Of a stretch of DNA of 64,000 bases, positions 27,536 through 36,784 are shown piece by piece. Position 1 is the stretch's first letter. Each line of letters begins with the position of its first letter. The translations under genes were made by a program, and so were the position numbers. The stretch is from Microbacterium arborescens (GTDB lineage: Bacteria; Actinomycetota; Actinomycetes; Actinomycetales; Microbacteriaceae): NCBI RefSeq assembly GCF_030369635.1, contig NZ_CP128474.1, forward strand, positions 1,488,001 to 1,552,000. The letters run 5' to 3'. The notes under the pieces are model-generated. The model ran no database searches. It was not told the DNA's origin and worked only from the letters and a program-made list of their open reading frames with translations.

Positions 27536-28003
27536 GTGACGAGCCGCGATGACGATGCCCTGAGCTGGGCCGGAGACGACGACCCGACTCTCGTCTCGGC
27601 TCCTGCCACGGAGCCCGCACCCGCGCCGTCGCAACGGCCGAGGGATGAGCCGGTCGAAGTCGCCGCCGACGAAGCGGCCGATGCCGGCGCGGACGGTTCC
27701 GCCGCGGGACTGAGCAACACGGCCCTGATCGCGCTCGGGGTGCTCGGCGGCGTTTACCTCCTGTACTCGATCGGATGGTTCGTGGGAGGGATGCGCGTCC
27801 ACAACCTGAGCGGTCTGCTCGGGATCGAGGCCGCGGTCTCGGTTCCCGTGCTCGTGCTCGCGGTCGCCGCGCCCGCGATCTGGTTCGTCGCGACATATGC
27901 GCTCACACGCAGCTCGCGCGCGTGGGTGAGGTTCGTCTGGCTCGTCGCGGGGGCGTTGCTCCTCGTGCCGTGGCCGTTCGCGACCCTCGGGGCGGGGAGC
28001 TGA
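27536..28003 (+). CDS. Membrane protein with acidic N-terminal tail, unknown function
   Basis: GTG 27536 lies exactly 6 nt after TACTCT (27524-27529), which supports this start and a leaderless transcript. The 155 residues begin with an acidic, Ala/Pro-rich cytoplasmic tail (about 1-60). Three hydrophobic helices follow (about 64-84, 98-120 and 131-150). No named domain is recognised. The next gene begins at its stop, so the two membrane proteins are probably made together. Confidence 0.65.
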   Translation: MTSRDDDALSWAGDDDPTLVSAPATEPAPAPSQRPRDEPVEVAADEAADAGADGSAAGLSNTALIALGVLGGVYLLYSIGWFVGGMRVHNLSGLLGIEAAVSVPVLVLAVAAPAIWFVATYALTRSSRAWVRFVWLVAGALLLVPWPFATLGAGS

Positions 28004-28332
28004 TGATGGCGAGCGAAGCACGAGGAGCCGCGCAGACGCCTCCGGTCTGGCGGGTGGCGGTCGTCGCGGGAGCGTTCGGCCTGTTCTACGCATACGCGGT
28101 CTGGGCTGCCGTCCCGTTGTTGTTGACCCCGTCACCGGCACGGACCGCGGTCGGATGGGTGGCCGTCATCGCTGCCGTGGTGCTGCCGATCGTCATCTTC
28201 GCGGGGGCCTTCGCGCTCGGGTGGCGCCGACGCTCGGGATCTTTCGCCCTGATCCTCCTGGCGGGGCTCGGGCTGTCAGCGGTGTTCTTCCTGAACGTCC
28301 TCTCGTTCGCCCTCACCTCCGGCGCCGTCTGA
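28003..28332 (+). CDS. Small integral membrane protein (109 aa)
   Basis: The ATG at 28003 overlaps the preceding stop in TGATG; a second ATG follows directly. GGGAG lies 5-8 nt upstream. The product has three hydrophobic helices and a short Arg-rich loop (Trp-Arg-Arg-Arg-Ser-Gly). No conserved enzymatic residues are evident. It may form a complex with the upstream membrane protein. Confidence 0.6.
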   Translation: MMASEARGAAQTPPVWRVAVVAGAFGLFYAYAVWAAVPLLLTPSPARTAVGWVAVIAAVVLPIVIFAGAFALGWRRRSGSFALILLAGLGLSAVFFLNVLSFALTSGAV

Positions 28333-28376
28333 GTCGGCGGAACGTCACACGGTCATGGGAGCGGCCGACGCCGCGC

Positions 28377-28382
28377 TAGGCT
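28377..28382 (+). promoter_or_regulatory. Candidate -10 box of serA
   Basis: TAGGCT lies 80 nt before the serA GTG, giving a leader of about 75 nt, long enough for post-transcriptional control. I see no leader peptide in it. Confidence 0.4.
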
Positions 28383-28462
28383 GAGACGACCCGCCGCACC
28401 GCCGTCGGCTGTCGTGGCGACCACCCGTTCCGCGCTTCTGCGCATGCTCCAGAGGATCGTCC

Positions 28463-30067
28463 GTGCCCCAGCCCGTCGTGCTCATCGCCGAAGAACTCTC
28501 GCCCGCAACGATCGATGCTCTCGGTCCTGACTTCGAGATCCGATCGGTCGACGGCGCCGACCGCGCCGCGCTGCTTCCTGCTCTCGCCGACGCGCACGCC
28601 GTCCTGATCCGCTCCGCGACCAAGATGGATGCCGAGGCCATCGCCGCCGCCCCGTCGCTGAAGGTCATCGCTCGCGCGGGCGTCGGACTCGACAACGTCG
28701 ACATCAAGGCCGCGACAGCCGCCGGCGTCATGGTCGTCAACGCCCCGACGTCAAACATCATCTCGGCGGCCGAGCTGACGGTCGGCCACATCCTGAGCCT
28801 CGCGCGTCACATTCCGGCCGCTCATGCCTCGCTTGCCGCAGGCGCCTGGAAGCGCTCGTCCTTCACCGGCACCGAGCTCTTCGAGAAGACCGTGGGCATC
28901 ATCGGCCTCGGTCGTATCGGCGCGCTCATCGCCGCGCGCGTGCAGGCATTCGGCGTGAACGTCGTGGCATACGACCCCTACGTCACACCCACTCGCGCGC
29001 AGCAGCTCGGCGTGACCCTGCTGAGCCTCGACGACCTCCTCACGCAGAGCGACTTCGTCACGATCCACATGCCGAAGACTCCGGAGACGACGGGCATGAT
29101 CGGCGCGGAGCAGTTCGCGCGCATGAAGAAGTCGGCCTACGTGGTCAACGTGGCGCGCGGTGGCCTGATCGACGAAGAGGCGCTGTACACCGCTCTCACG
29201 ACGGGTGAGATCGCCGGGGCGGGGCTCGACGTCTTCACGAGCGAGCCTCCGAAGGAGGACGGCACCGCGTTCCCGCTCCTCTCGCTGCCCAACGTCATCG
29301 TCACGCCCCACCTCGGGGCCTCGACCGACGAGGCGCAGGAGAAGGCGGGCGTCTCGGTGGCGAAGTCGGTCAAGCTCGCCCTCGAGGGCGATCTGGTGCC
29401 CGACGCCGTGAACGTCGCCGGTGGTGTGATCGATCCGTTCGTGCGTCCCGGTATCGCGCTGGTCGAGCAGCTCGGGCAGATCTTCACGGGTCTCGCGCCC
29501 AGCGCGCTGACGAGCCTCGACATCGAGGTCCGCGGCGAGCTGGCCGACTACGACGTCAGCGTCTACCGCCTCGCGGCGCTGAAAGGGATCTTCACCAACA
29601 TCGTCAGCGAGAACGTCTCGTACGTGAACGCGCCGCTCTTCGCCGAGCAGCGCGGCATCGAGACGCGTCTCATCGTCGAGTCCGAGAGCCCGCTGTACCG
29701 CAACATCACGATCCTGCGGGGCACCCTCTCCGACGGCTCGGTCCTCACCGTCGAAGGCACCCTCGCCGGAACGCGCATGGTCCCGAAGGTCGTCGGCATC
29801 AACGGCTACGAGGTCGAGGTGCCCATCGAACGGCACCACGTGGTGATGCGCTATGCCGACCGCCCGGGGATCGTGGCGATCTACGGCCAGAAGCTGGGGG
29901 AGGCGGGAATCAACATCGCCGGCCTTCAGGTCGCGCGTCCCGACGCTTCCGGTCGCGCTCTTTCGGTGCTGACGGTCGACTCGCCGGTGCCGGACCACCT
30001 TCTCGACGAGATGCGCGAGGCCGTGGCCGCCGACCTGTTCCGCCAGATCGAGCTGACCGGCTTCTGA
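28463..30067 (+). CDS. serA: D-3-phosphoglycerate dehydrogenase
   Basis: The 534-residue enzyme catalyses the first step of serine synthesis. It is the long type-1 form found in actinobacteria. A catalytic and NAD-binding region carries Gly-Leu-Gly-Arg-Ile-Gly (about 150-155), Arg-Gly-Gly (about 233-235) and the catalytic His in Pro-His-Leu-Gly-Ala-Ser. An intervening domain (about 320-450) and a C-terminal ACT domain starting near Val-Met-Arg-Tyr-Ala-Asp-Arg-Pro-Gly follow. The ACT domain predicts serine feedback inhibition. GTG 28463 has AGAGGA upstream. Confidence 0.96.
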   Translation: MPQPVVLIAEELSPATIDALGPDFEIRSVDGADRAALLPALADAHAVLIRSATKMDAEAIAAAPSLKVIARAGVGLDNVDIKAATAAGVMVVNAPTSNIISAAELTVGHILSLARHIPAAHASLAAGAWKRSSFTGTELFEKTVGIIGLGRIGALIAARVQAFGVNVVAYDPYVTPTRAQQLGVTLLSLDDLLTQSDFVTIHMPKTPETTGMIGAEQFARMKKSAYVVNVARGGLIDEEALYTALTTGEIAGAGLDVFTSEPPKEDGTAFPLLSLPNVIVTPHLGASTDEAQEKAGVSVAKSVKLALEGDLVPDAVNVAGGVIDPFVRPGIALVEQLGQIFTGLAPSALTSLDIEVRGELADYDVSVYRLAALKGIFTNIVSENVSYVNAPLFAEQRGIETRLIVESESPLYRNITILRGTLSDGSVLTVEGTLAGTRMVPKVVGINGYEVEVPIERHHVVMRYADRPGIVAIYGQKLGEAGINIAGLQVARPDASGRALSVLTVDSPVPDHLLDEMREAVAADLFRQIELTGF

Positions 30068-30073
30068 GATCGG

Positions 30074-30619
30074 TCAGCGCTTCGTGACGCCGAGGACGAG
30101 GCCGATCAGCGAGTCGAAATCTTCGCCCTGCGGGACGGGCCCGACGACCGCGCCCGCGCCGAGTGCGTTGTTGAAGTAGAGGCCGTCGCCCACCAGGAGG
30201 ACGAGCTGAAGCGCGGTCTCGTCACGGGTGTGGCCGCGCAGCGCGTCCTCCCACAGGGTGCGGACATCACGAAGCGCGGCGCTGGCCGCGGGATGACCGC
30301 TCTGGGCGAGCCGAGAGCCGGCGAGGAGCGCGCGATCGAGGGCGCTGTCCTCCATGACGGAGGTGCGGAGGTAGGCCGCGACGATGCCCTCGGGATGCTG
30401 CGCCATGTCGTCGACATCGAGGCGGGCGAGCTCCATCATCCGCTCGAGCAGCGCCGTCTCAAGCGCCTCCTTCGAGCCGTAGTGGTAGAGCAGGCCGCCC
30501 TTGGAGACGCCGGCGGCCGCAGCCACGGCATCCATCGTCGCGCCGCGCGCGCCGTCGGAGATCAGAAGGTTCTCGTACGCGTCGAGCACGCTTTCGCGGG
30601 CACGTGGGGGACGACTCAT
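30074..30619 (-). CDS. TetR-family repressor, divergent from an MFS gene
   Basis: The 181-residue regulator has the TetR helix-turn-helix (Ala-Thr-Met-Asp-Ala-Val-Ala-Ala-Ala-Ala-Gly-Val-Ser-Lys-Gly-Gly-Leu-Leu-Tyr-His-Tyr, about 27-47). Its ligand domain is of the TetR_C type. It is divergent from a DHA2-type transporter, and an inverted repeat lies between them. It most likely represses that transporter and itself, and is released by an efflux substrate. The ligand is unknown. Confidence 0.9.
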   Translation of the reverse strand: MSRPPRARESVLDAYENLLISDGARGATMDAVAAAAGVSKGGLLYHYGSKEALETALLERMMELARLDVDDMAQHPEGIVAAYLRTSVMEDSALDRALLAGSRLAQSGHPAASAALRDVRTLWEDALRGHTRDETALQLVLLVGDGLYFNNALGAGAVVGPVPQGEDFDSLIGLVLGVTKR

Positions 30620-30655
30620 GTCTCCAATCCTCTCGCGTCTGAGCGTTCGCTCCTG

Positions 30656-30681
30656 TTACTATACCGGCTGGACGGTGAACT
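30656..30681 (+). promoter_or_regulatory. Promoter and TetR operator of the MFS gene
   Basis: TACTAT (30656-30661) is a candidate -10. It overlaps the inverted repeat ACCG-N6-CGGT (30663-30676), similar in type to operators of TetR regulators controlling efflux pumps. A repressor bound here would block transcription of the transporter. Confidence 0.5.
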
Positions 30682-30682
30682 T

Positions 30683-32230
30683 ATGACTTTGACTGAAGAG
30701 ATCGCAATCGCTGACGGCCAGGGCCGGCGGGTCGGCTGGCGCGGGTGGGCAGCCCTCGGCGTGCTCATGCTGCCCGTACTGCTCGTGTCGGTCGACAACA
30801 CGGTGCTGAGCTTCGCGCTGCCCGAGATCGCCCGCGCGCTGAGCCCGACCAGCGCCCAGCAGCTCTGGATCATCGACGTGTACCCCCTCATCCTCGCGGG
30901 ACTGCTCGTGACGATGGGCTCCCTCGGCGACCGGTTCGGACGACGTCGGATGCTGCTGATCGGTGCGACCGGCTTCGCGGCCGTCTCCGGGCTTGCGGCC
31001 TTCGCTCCGAGCGCCGAGCTGCTGATCGTGGCGCGGGCGGCGATGGGCGTGTTCGGGGCGATGCTGATGCCGTCGACCCTCTCGCTGTTGCGGAGCATCT
31101 TCACCGACCGTGATCAGCGGCGCCTCGCGATCGCGGTCTGGGCCTCGATGTTCTCCGCGGGCGCAGCCCTCGGGCCGATCGTCGGCGGTCTCCTGCTCGA
31201 GCACTTCAGCTGGGGCTCGGTGTTCCTCATGGCGGTGCCGGTCCTCGTGCCCCTGCTCGTACTCGCGCCCTTCCTCGTGCCCGAGAGCCGCGATCCGCGA
31301 CCGGGCCGCATCGACCCGATCAGCATCGCTCTGTCGATGCTGACGATGGTGCCGATCGTGTACGCGATCAAGGACTTCGCGGTGAAGGGGTGGGGCATCA
31401 CCCCGCCGGTGCTGTTCGCGCTCGGCCTGGTGTTCGGATGGCTCTTCGTGCGTCGACAGCTTCGTGTGAGCGAGCCGATGCTCGACATGCGACTTTTCTC
31501 CCGCGGCACCTTCAGTGGTGCCTTGCTGGTCAACCTCCTGAGCGTCGTGGCCCTCGTCGGCTTCCTGTACTTCGTGACGCAGCATCTGCAGATGATCGTC
31601 GGTCTCTCGCCGCTCCAGGCCGGGCTCGCCCTCGTGCCCGGTCTCGCCATGATGATCATCGCCGGGCTGGGAGTCGTCCCGATCTCGCGCCGGGTCTCGC
31701 CGCGGATCGTGGTGCCCGCAGCCCTGACGTTGTCGGCAGCCGGGTACGTCATGATCGCGCTCCTGACCGACGCGGAGAGCATGATCGAGCTCGTCCTCGC
31801 GTTCGCTCTCCTCGGCATGGGCATCGGCGCGGCAGAGACCGTGTCGAATGAGCTGGTGCTCGCAAGCGCTCCGCCCGCGAAGGCCGGGGCGGCCAGCGCG
31901 GTGTCCGAGACCGCGTATGAAGTGGGCGCGGTTCTCGGCACCGCCGTGCTCGGCGGCATCCTCACGGCGATGTACCGCGTCGGCATGGCCGTGCCCGAGG
32001 GCGTGCCTGCGGAGGCCGCCGATGCGGCCCGCGAGACCCTCGCGGGAGCCGTCAACGTCGCGCAGGACCTGCCCGAGCCGATCGGGCGTCAGCTGATGGA
32101 CGCGGCCGCTCACGCGTTCGACTCCGGTGTCGGCGTGACCGCGGCCATCGGTGCCGTGCTCGTCGTCTGCGCGGGGATCATCGCGGCCACTACGCTGAAG
32201 GGATCCCACTCGCGGCGTGCCGAGCACTGA
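30683..32230 (+). CDS. DHA2-type MFS drug efflux transporter (14 helices)
   Basis: From ATG 30683 the protein has 515 residues and about fourteen hydrophobic helices. It keeps motif A ([10 protein letters not shown]) after helix 2 and an Asp-Asn pair in helix 1 (Val-Asp-Asn-Thr-Val-Leu), both typical of QacA/LfrA-type proton antiporters. It would expel cationic or other toxic compounds. The divergent TetR gene and the operator-like repeat suggest substrate-induced expression. Confidence 0.9.
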   Translation: MTLTEEIAIADGQGRRVGWRGWAALGVLMLPVLLVSVDNTVLSFALPEIARALSPTSAQQLWIIDVYPLILAGLLVTMGSLGDRFGRRRMLLIGATGFAAVSGLAAFAPSAELLIVARAAMGVFGAMLMPSTLSLLRSIFTDRDQRRLAIAVWASMFSAGAALGPIVGGLLLEHFSWGSVFLMAVPVLVPLLVLAPFLVPESRDPRPGRIDPISIALSMLTMVPIVYAIKDFAVKGWGITPPVLFALGLVFGWLFVRRQLRVSEPMLDMRLFSRGTFSGALLVNLLSVVALVGFLYFVTQHLQMIVGLSPLQAGLALVPGLAMMIIAGLGVVPISRRVSPRIVVPAALTLSAAGYVMIALLTDAESMIELVLAFALLGMGIGAAETVSNELVLASAPPAKAGAASAVSETAYEVGAVLGTAVLGGILTAMYRVGMAVPEGVPAEAADAARETLAGAVNVAQDLPEPIGRQLMDAAAHAFDSGVGVTAAIGAVLVVCAGIIAATTLKGSHSRRAEH

Positions 32231-32268
32231 GCTCGCGACGCGCCGCGTCGCCGAGAACGAGGAGAGCG

Positions 32269-33321
32269 ATGTCGCGTGTCGTGAAGCTGGCCGTGATTCC
32301 GGGCGACGGAATCGGTCCCGAGGTCGTCGCCGAGGCCGAGAAGGTCCTCGACGCGGCGGTGGCGGGAACGGATGTCGTCATCGACAAGACGCGGTTCTCG
32401 CTCGGTGCCGCCCGGTACCTCGAGACCGGCGACACGCTGACAGACGACGACCTCGCGGCCATCGCGGGGCACGACGCGATCCTCCTCGGCGCGGTGGGGG
32501 GAGTGCCCGGTGATCCGCGGCTGCGCGACGCGAACATCGAGCGGGGACTCCTGCTGAAACTGCGATTCGAACTCGACCACTACGTCAACCTGCGGCCGTC
32601 GAAGCTCTATCCGAGCGTTCCGGGTCCGCTCGCCGAGCCGGGGGAGATCGACTTCGTCGTGGTGCGGGAGGGGACCGAGGGCCCGTACGTCGGCAACGGC
32701 GGGAGCATCCGGCGAGGCACCCCCCACGAGGTCGCCAACGAGACGTCCGTGAACACCGCATTCGGGGTCGAGCGGGTCGTGCGCTACGCCTTCGATCTCG
32801 CTGAGCGGCGGCGCCGCAAGCTGACGCTCGTGCACAAGACCAACGTGCTCGTGCATGCCGGCGGCATCTGGAAGCGCATCGTGGACGAGGTGGCGGCGGA
32901 GCACCCCGACGTCGCCGTAGACTATCTGCACGTCGACGCGGCGACGATCTTCCTGGTCACGAACCCGGGCCGCTTCGATGTGATCGTCACCGACAACCTC
33001 TTCGGCGACATCCTGACCGACTTGGCCGGCGCCGTCACCGGAGGCATCGGCCTCGCCGCATCGGGGAACATCAATCCCGACGGCGCGTTCCCTTCGATGT
33101 TCGAACCCGTCCACGGATCGGCGCCCGACATCGCAGGTCAGCAGAAGGCCGATCCCACGGCCGCGATCCTCTCCGTTTCGTTGCTGCTCGATCACCTCGG
33201 GCTCACGGAGGCCGCTCGACGCGTCACCCACGCCGTCGAGGCCGACATCGCCGACCGTAGCTCGGACCCCCGTACGACGACGCAGATCGGCGACGCGATC
33301 GCGGCTCGGCTCCAGGCGTAG
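32269..33321 (+). CDS. leuB: 3-isopropylmalate dehydrogenase
   Basis: The 350-residue NAD-dependent enzyme performs the oxidative decarboxylation step of leucine synthesis. Visible motifs are [15 protein letters not shown] for substrate binding, and the metal-binding [18 protein letters not shown] lies by the nucleotide site. GAGGAGAG precedes the ATG. It precedes ilvE, while leuC and leuD lie about 24 kb downstream. Confidence 0.96.
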   Translation: MSRVVKLAVIPGDGIGPEVVAEAEKVLDAAVAGTDVVIDKTRFSLGAARYLETGDTLTDDDLAAIAGHDAILLGAVGGVPGDPRLRDANIERGLLLKLRFELDHYVNLRPSKLYPSVPGPLAEPGEIDFVVVREGTEGPYVGNGGSIRRGTPHEVANETSVNTAFGVERVVRYAFDLAERRRRKLTLVHKTNVLVHAGGIWKRIVDEVAAEHPDVAVDYLHVDAATIFLVTNPGRFDVIVTDNLFGDILTDLAGAVTGGIGLAASGNINPDGAFPSMFEPVHGSAPDIAGQQKADPTAAILSVSLLLDHLGLTEAARRVTHAVEADIADRSSDPRTTTQIGDAIAARLQA

Positions 33322-33326
33322 CCTGG
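33312..33326 (+). repeat. Palindrome over the leuB stop, possible ilvE promoter element
   Basis: CCAGGC-GTA-GCCTGG is a 6-3-6 inverted repeat spanning the leuB TAG. It includes TAGCCT (33319-33324), which fits a -10 box for ilvE. A regulator or an RNA hairpin could use it; neither is proven. Confidence 0.35.
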
Positions 33327-33362
33327 AAATCGCCCGCCGCCCGACATCCGCTTGGAAGACAG

Positions 33363-34469
33363 ATGACTCTCCTCGAAAACGACCCCGACGCCGGACTCGA
33401 ACCCCTCGATTTCGCCGTCACCCGAAACCTCACCGCGGCCCCCGCCGCCCGTCGCGAGGAGATCCTCGCGAATCCCGGGTTCGGCACCCACTTCACCGAC
33501 CACATGGTCGACATCTGTTGGTCGGTCCGCGGCGGCTGGCACCGTCCGCGCGTCCAGCCCTACGGTCCGATCACTCTCGACCCCGCCGCGGCGGTGCTGC
33601 ACTACGGGCAGGAGATCTTCGAGGGCATCAAGGCGTACCGGCACGCGGACGGCTCGGTGCACACCTTCCGTCCCGACCAGAACGGCCGGCGACTTCAGCG
33701 GTCGGCTCGTCGCCTCGCGCTGCCGGAGCTTCCGGTGGAATGGTTCGTCCAGTCGCTCCGCGAGCTCATCGCGGTCGACGGCGACTGGGTGCCCTCCGGT
33801 GCCGACCAGTCGCTCTACCTGCGCCCGTTCATGTTCGCGAAGGAGGCTTTCCTCGGAGTGCGCCCCGCGAACAAGGTCGCGTACTACGTGATCGCCAGCC
33901 CCGCGGGTGCCTACTTCACCGGCGGCGTGAAGCCGGTGTCGATCTGGCTCAGCGAGGACTATGCCCGCGCAGGCAAGGGCGGCACGGGCGCGGCCAAGAC
34001 CGGCGGCAACTACGCGTCGAGCCTGCTGCCGCAGGCGGAGGCGTACGAGAACGAGTGCGACCAGGTCGTCTTCCTCGATCAGGACCGCAACGTCGAGGAG
34101 CTCGGCGGCATGAACGTCGTGTTCGTCTACAAGGACGGCACGATCGTCACGCCGCAGTCCGACTCGATCCTCGAGGGCATCACCCGCGACTCGATCCTGC
34201 AGCTCGCGCGCGACCGCGGGCACAAGGTCGAGGGGCGCGCCGTCTCGCTCGACGAATGGCGCCGGGGTGTGGCATCCGGCGACATCGTCGAGGTCTTCGC
34301 CTGCGGCACCGCTGCCGTCGTCACCCCGATCGGCGTGCTCAAGGGTCGCGACTTCTTCGACGAGCAGCCCGTGGGTGAGCTCGCCCTTTCGCTGCGCGAA
34401 GAGCTCACCGACATCCAGTACGGACGACGCGAAGACAAGCACGGCTGGCTCGTGCGATTGGACGGCTGA
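33363..34469 (+). CDS. ilvE: Branched-chain amino acid aminotransferase
   Basis: The 368-residue class IV PLP enzyme makes the last transamination to Leu, Ile and Val. It has Tyr-Gly-Gln-Glu-Ile-Phe-Glu-Gly-Ile-Lys-Ala-Tyr. The PLP lysine is in the segment Gly-Gly-Thr-Gly-Ala-Ala-Lys-Thr-Gly-Gly-Asn-Tyr-Ala, followed by Glu-Glu-Leu-Gly-Gly-Met-Asn. This is the long actinobacterial form. One base separates it from the FAH-family gene. Confidence 0.95.
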   Translation: MTLLENDPDAGLEPLDFAVTRNLTAAPAARREEILANPGFGTHFTDHMVDICWSVRGGWHRPRVQPYGPITLDPAAAVLHYGQEIFEGIKAYRHADGSVHTFRPDQNGRRLQRSARRLALPELPVEWFVQSLRELIAVDGDWVPSGADQSLYLRPFMFAKEAFLGVRPANKVAYYVIASPAGAYFTGGVKPVSIWLSEDYARAGKGGTGAAKTGGNYASSLLPQAEAYENECDQVVFLDQDRNVEELGGMNVVFVYKDGTIVTPQSDSILEGITRDSILQLARDRGHKVEGRAVSLDEWRRGVASGDIVEVFACGTAAVVTPIGVLKGRDFFDEQPVGELALSLREELTDIQYGRREDKHGWLVRLDG

Positions 34470-34470
34470 G

Positions 34471-35235
34471 ATGAAGATCGTACGTTTCTCGCACAACGAG
34501 ACCATTCGTTACGGCATCCTCGACGGCACCGATCTGGTGACCCTCGCGGGTGATCCGATGTACGCCGGCTACGACACGACGGGCGATCGCGTGGCGCTGA
34601 GCGACGCCGTGCTCCTGGCACCCGTCATCCCGCGATCGAAGATCATCGCGGTCGGCCGCAACTACCGGGAGCACGCCGCCGAGTTCGGGAACGAGGTTCC
34701 CGCCGAGCCGCTGCTGTTCTTCAAGCCGAACACCGCCGTCATCGGCCCGGGCGACGCGATCGTCCGCCCGACGCAGTCGCAGCAGGTGGACTTCGAGGGG
34801 GAGCTCGCCGTCGTCATCGGCAAGGTCACCCGCAATGTCTCGGTCGACGACGCGCTGAGCCATGTGTTCGGCTATTCGATCGCCAACGACGTCACAGCGC
34901 GCGATCTGCAGCGCAGCGACGGTCAGTGGACCCGGGCGAAGGGCTTCGACACGTTCTGCCCGCTCGGGCCGGCGATCGAGACCGACTTCGACCCGTCGCA
35001 GGCCCAGCTCGTGGCCCGCGTGAACGGGGAGGAGAAGCAGCGTGCACCGCTGACGGACATGGTGCACGGCATCGCCGACCTCATCGCCTACGCCTCGGCG
35101 GCGTTCACGCTGCTGCCGGGCGACGTCATCCTGACGGGAACACCTGCCGGGGTCGGCCCGCTCGTCGCGGGCGACGTCGTGGAGGTCGAGATCGATGGTC
35201 TCGGCATCCTGCGCAACATCGTCCGGGATGCCTGA
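34471..35235 (+). CDS. Fumarylacetoacetate hydrolase family protein
   Basis: The 254-residue protein has the FAH fold: a short N-terminal domain, then Ile-Ile-Ala-Val-Gly-Arg-Asn-Tyr-Arg-Glu-His-Ala and the metal-binding Asp-Phe-Glu-Gly-Glu-Leu-Ala-Val. Tyr-Ser-Ile-Ala-Asn-Asp-Val-Thr-Ala-Arg-Asp and Leu-Thr-Gly-Thr-Pro-Ala-Gly-Val-Gly follow. Relatives act as acylpyruvases, oxaloacetate decarboxylases or hydratases on 2-oxo acids. Its place directly after ilvE suggests housekeeping of a keto-acid by-product, but the substrate is not determined. Confidence 0.88.
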   Translation: MKIVRFSHNETIRYGILDGTDLVTLAGDPMYAGYDTTGDRVALSDAVLLAPVIPRSKIIAVGRNYREHAAEFGNEVPAEPLLFFKPNTAVIGPGDAIVRPTQSQQVDFEGELAVVIGKVTRNVSVDDALSHVFGYSIANDVTARDLQRSDGQWTRAKGFDTFCPLGPAIETDFDPSQAQLVARVNGEEKQRAPLTDMVHGIADLIAYASAAFTLLPGDVILTGTPAGVGPLVAGDVVEVEIDGLGILRNIVRDA

Positions 35236-36517
35236 CACGGTCGACACCCCTGCTCCGAGCGCGACGTCCGCCGGCGTCCCACGGGAGGTCGTGCGGCGCC
35301 GCGCGCTCGTCGTGCTCTCGCTGGGCCAGGTGCTCGGCGGCATCGGTTTCGGGTCGACCATCTCACTCGGAGCTGTCATCACCGAGCGACTCACGGGCGA
35401 CGAGGCTCTGGCAGGTCTCCCGACCGCCGCGGTGACGCTCGGTGCCGCCCTGCTCGCGGTGCCGCTGGCCTCCCTCGCGTCGCGTTCGGGGAGGCGCCCG
35501 GCGCTTGCTCTCGGGATGCTTCTCGCGCTCGTCGGCGTGGCACTCGTCGTCGTGGGTACGGCGGCGGGGCTGTTTCCGGTCCTGCTCGTCGCCTTCGCCT
35601 TGATCGGCGCGGGCCAGGCCGCCAATCTGCAGTCGCGGTTCGCCGCCACCGACCTGGCGACCGATCGAACACGCGGGCGCGACCTGTCGATCGTGGTCTG
35701 GGCGACCACGATCGGTGCGGTGCTCGGTCCGAACCTGATCGGTGCCGGCGAAGCGCTCGGCGGCGCCGTGGGGATGCCCCCGCTGACAGGTCCGTATCTG
35801 TTCACGGCGGTCGCGCAGGTGCTGGCCATCGTCCTCTACCTGTTGGCTCTCCGGCCCGACCCGCTGCTCCTCGCGCGCGAGTCGAGCGCCGGGAGATCGG
35901 GCGCCTCGCCCACGGCGCGGTCACGACCCGACCGGCCTCGCGCGGCGCGCTACGCCATCCTCGCGATCGCCGGCTCTCACGGGGTCATGGTGTCGGTGAT
36001 GGCGATGACGCCGCTTCATCTGGTCCATCACGGCGCCGAGCTGTCAGTCGTCGGGCTGACCATCAGCCTGCATATCGCCGGGATGTACGCGCTCTCGCCC
36101 GTCTTCGGCATCCTCGCCGACAGGCTCGGGCGCGTGCCCACGGTGCTGCTCGGGCAGGCTCTGCTCGCCGCGTCACTCGTCGTAGCCGCTTTCGGTGCGG
36201 AATCGTCCGCCGCCGTCACGGTCTCGCTCATTCTGCTCGGGCTCGGCTGGAGCGCGGCCACCGTGGCGGGATCGGCGCTGCTGACCGAGGCGTCGTCACC
36301 GGAACGCCGGACGACCCGGCAAGGACGCAGCGACGCGGTCATGAACGTCGTGGGAGCAGCGGGCGCTGCCGCAGCCGGGGGAGTGCTCGGGCTGATCGGC
36401 TACGCGGGACTGGCGACGTGGGCTCTCGTCATCGTCGCGCTGGTCGCGATCGGTGGGGTCGTGGTGGGAGGGTCGATGCGTTCGGCGGACAGCGCGAGCG
36501 ACCCGGCGGGCGTCTAG
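35228..36517 (+). CDS. MFS transporter
   Basis: ATG 35228 overlaps the FAH stop by 8 nt, giving 429 residues. About twelve hydrophobic helices are visible, with Ser-Leu-Ala-Ser-Arg-Ser-Gly-Arg-Arg-Pro after helix 2 and Gly-Ile-Leu-Ala-Asp-Arg-Leu-Gly-Arg in the second half. The central loop is basic and Ser-rich. Substrate unknown. The overlap suggests co-expression with ilvE and the FAH gene, so export of an amino acid or keto acid is conceivable but only inferred. Confidence 0.8.
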   Translation: MPDTVDTPAPSATSAGVPREVVRRRALVVLSLGQVLGGIGFGSTISLGAVITERLTGDEALAGLPTAAVTLGAALLAVPLASLASRSGRRPALALGMLLALVGVALVVVGTAAGLFPVLLVAFALIGAGQAANLQSRFAATDLATDRTRGRDLSIVVWATTIGAVLGPNLIGAGEALGGAVGMPPLTGPYLFTAVAQVLAIVLYLLALRPDPLLLARESSAGRSGASPTARSRPDRPRAARYAILAIAGSHGVMVSVMAMTPLHLVHHGAELSVVGLTISLHIAGMYALSPVFGILADRLGRVPTVLLGQALLAASLVVAAFGAESSAAVTVSLILLGLGWSAATVAGSALLTEASSPERRTTRQGRSDAVMNVVGAAGAAAAGGVLGLIGYAGLATWALVIVALVAIGGVVVGGSMRSADSASDPAGV

Positions 36518-36578
36518 TCGTCGCGCCTGTCCACGGCAAGCATTTTGCTGCGGGCCGGAAGGCTGGCACCGTGGAGTC

Positions 36579-36755
36579 ATGAGCCACCGCGCACAGTTGA
36601 TCATCGCCCTCGTCGCGAGTGCGATCCTCTTCCTCTCCATCGCGCTGATGTTCGCGCTGGTGATCATCAGCTTCTTCACCGACGGCATCGAGTTCGCCGG
36701 TGATCCTCACATCGCCGACGCGATCGCCGTGACCGGCTGGGCGCGGACGGCGTGA
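36579..36755 (+). CDS. Possible small single-helix membrane protein (58 aa)
   Basis: A 58-residue frame with one long hydrophobic helix (about 7-33) and a polar C-terminus. GGAG lies too close to the ATG to be a good ribosome site. CACCGT sits 6 nt upstream of the ATG, a weak match to the leaderless pattern. No family is recognised, and this could be chance. Confidence 0.4.
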   Translation: MSHRAQLIIALVASAILFLSIALMFALVIISFFTDGIEFAGDPHIADAIAVTGWARTA

Positions 36756-36784
36756 CGCTCGCGCGCGCCGTCGTCTCCGGCTGA

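Noticed and set aside
30659..32227. Minus-strand open frame opposite the DHA2 transporter
   Set aside because: Very rich in His, Arg, Asp and Glu, with no hydrophobic pattern or motif; an antisense shadow of the transporter gene.
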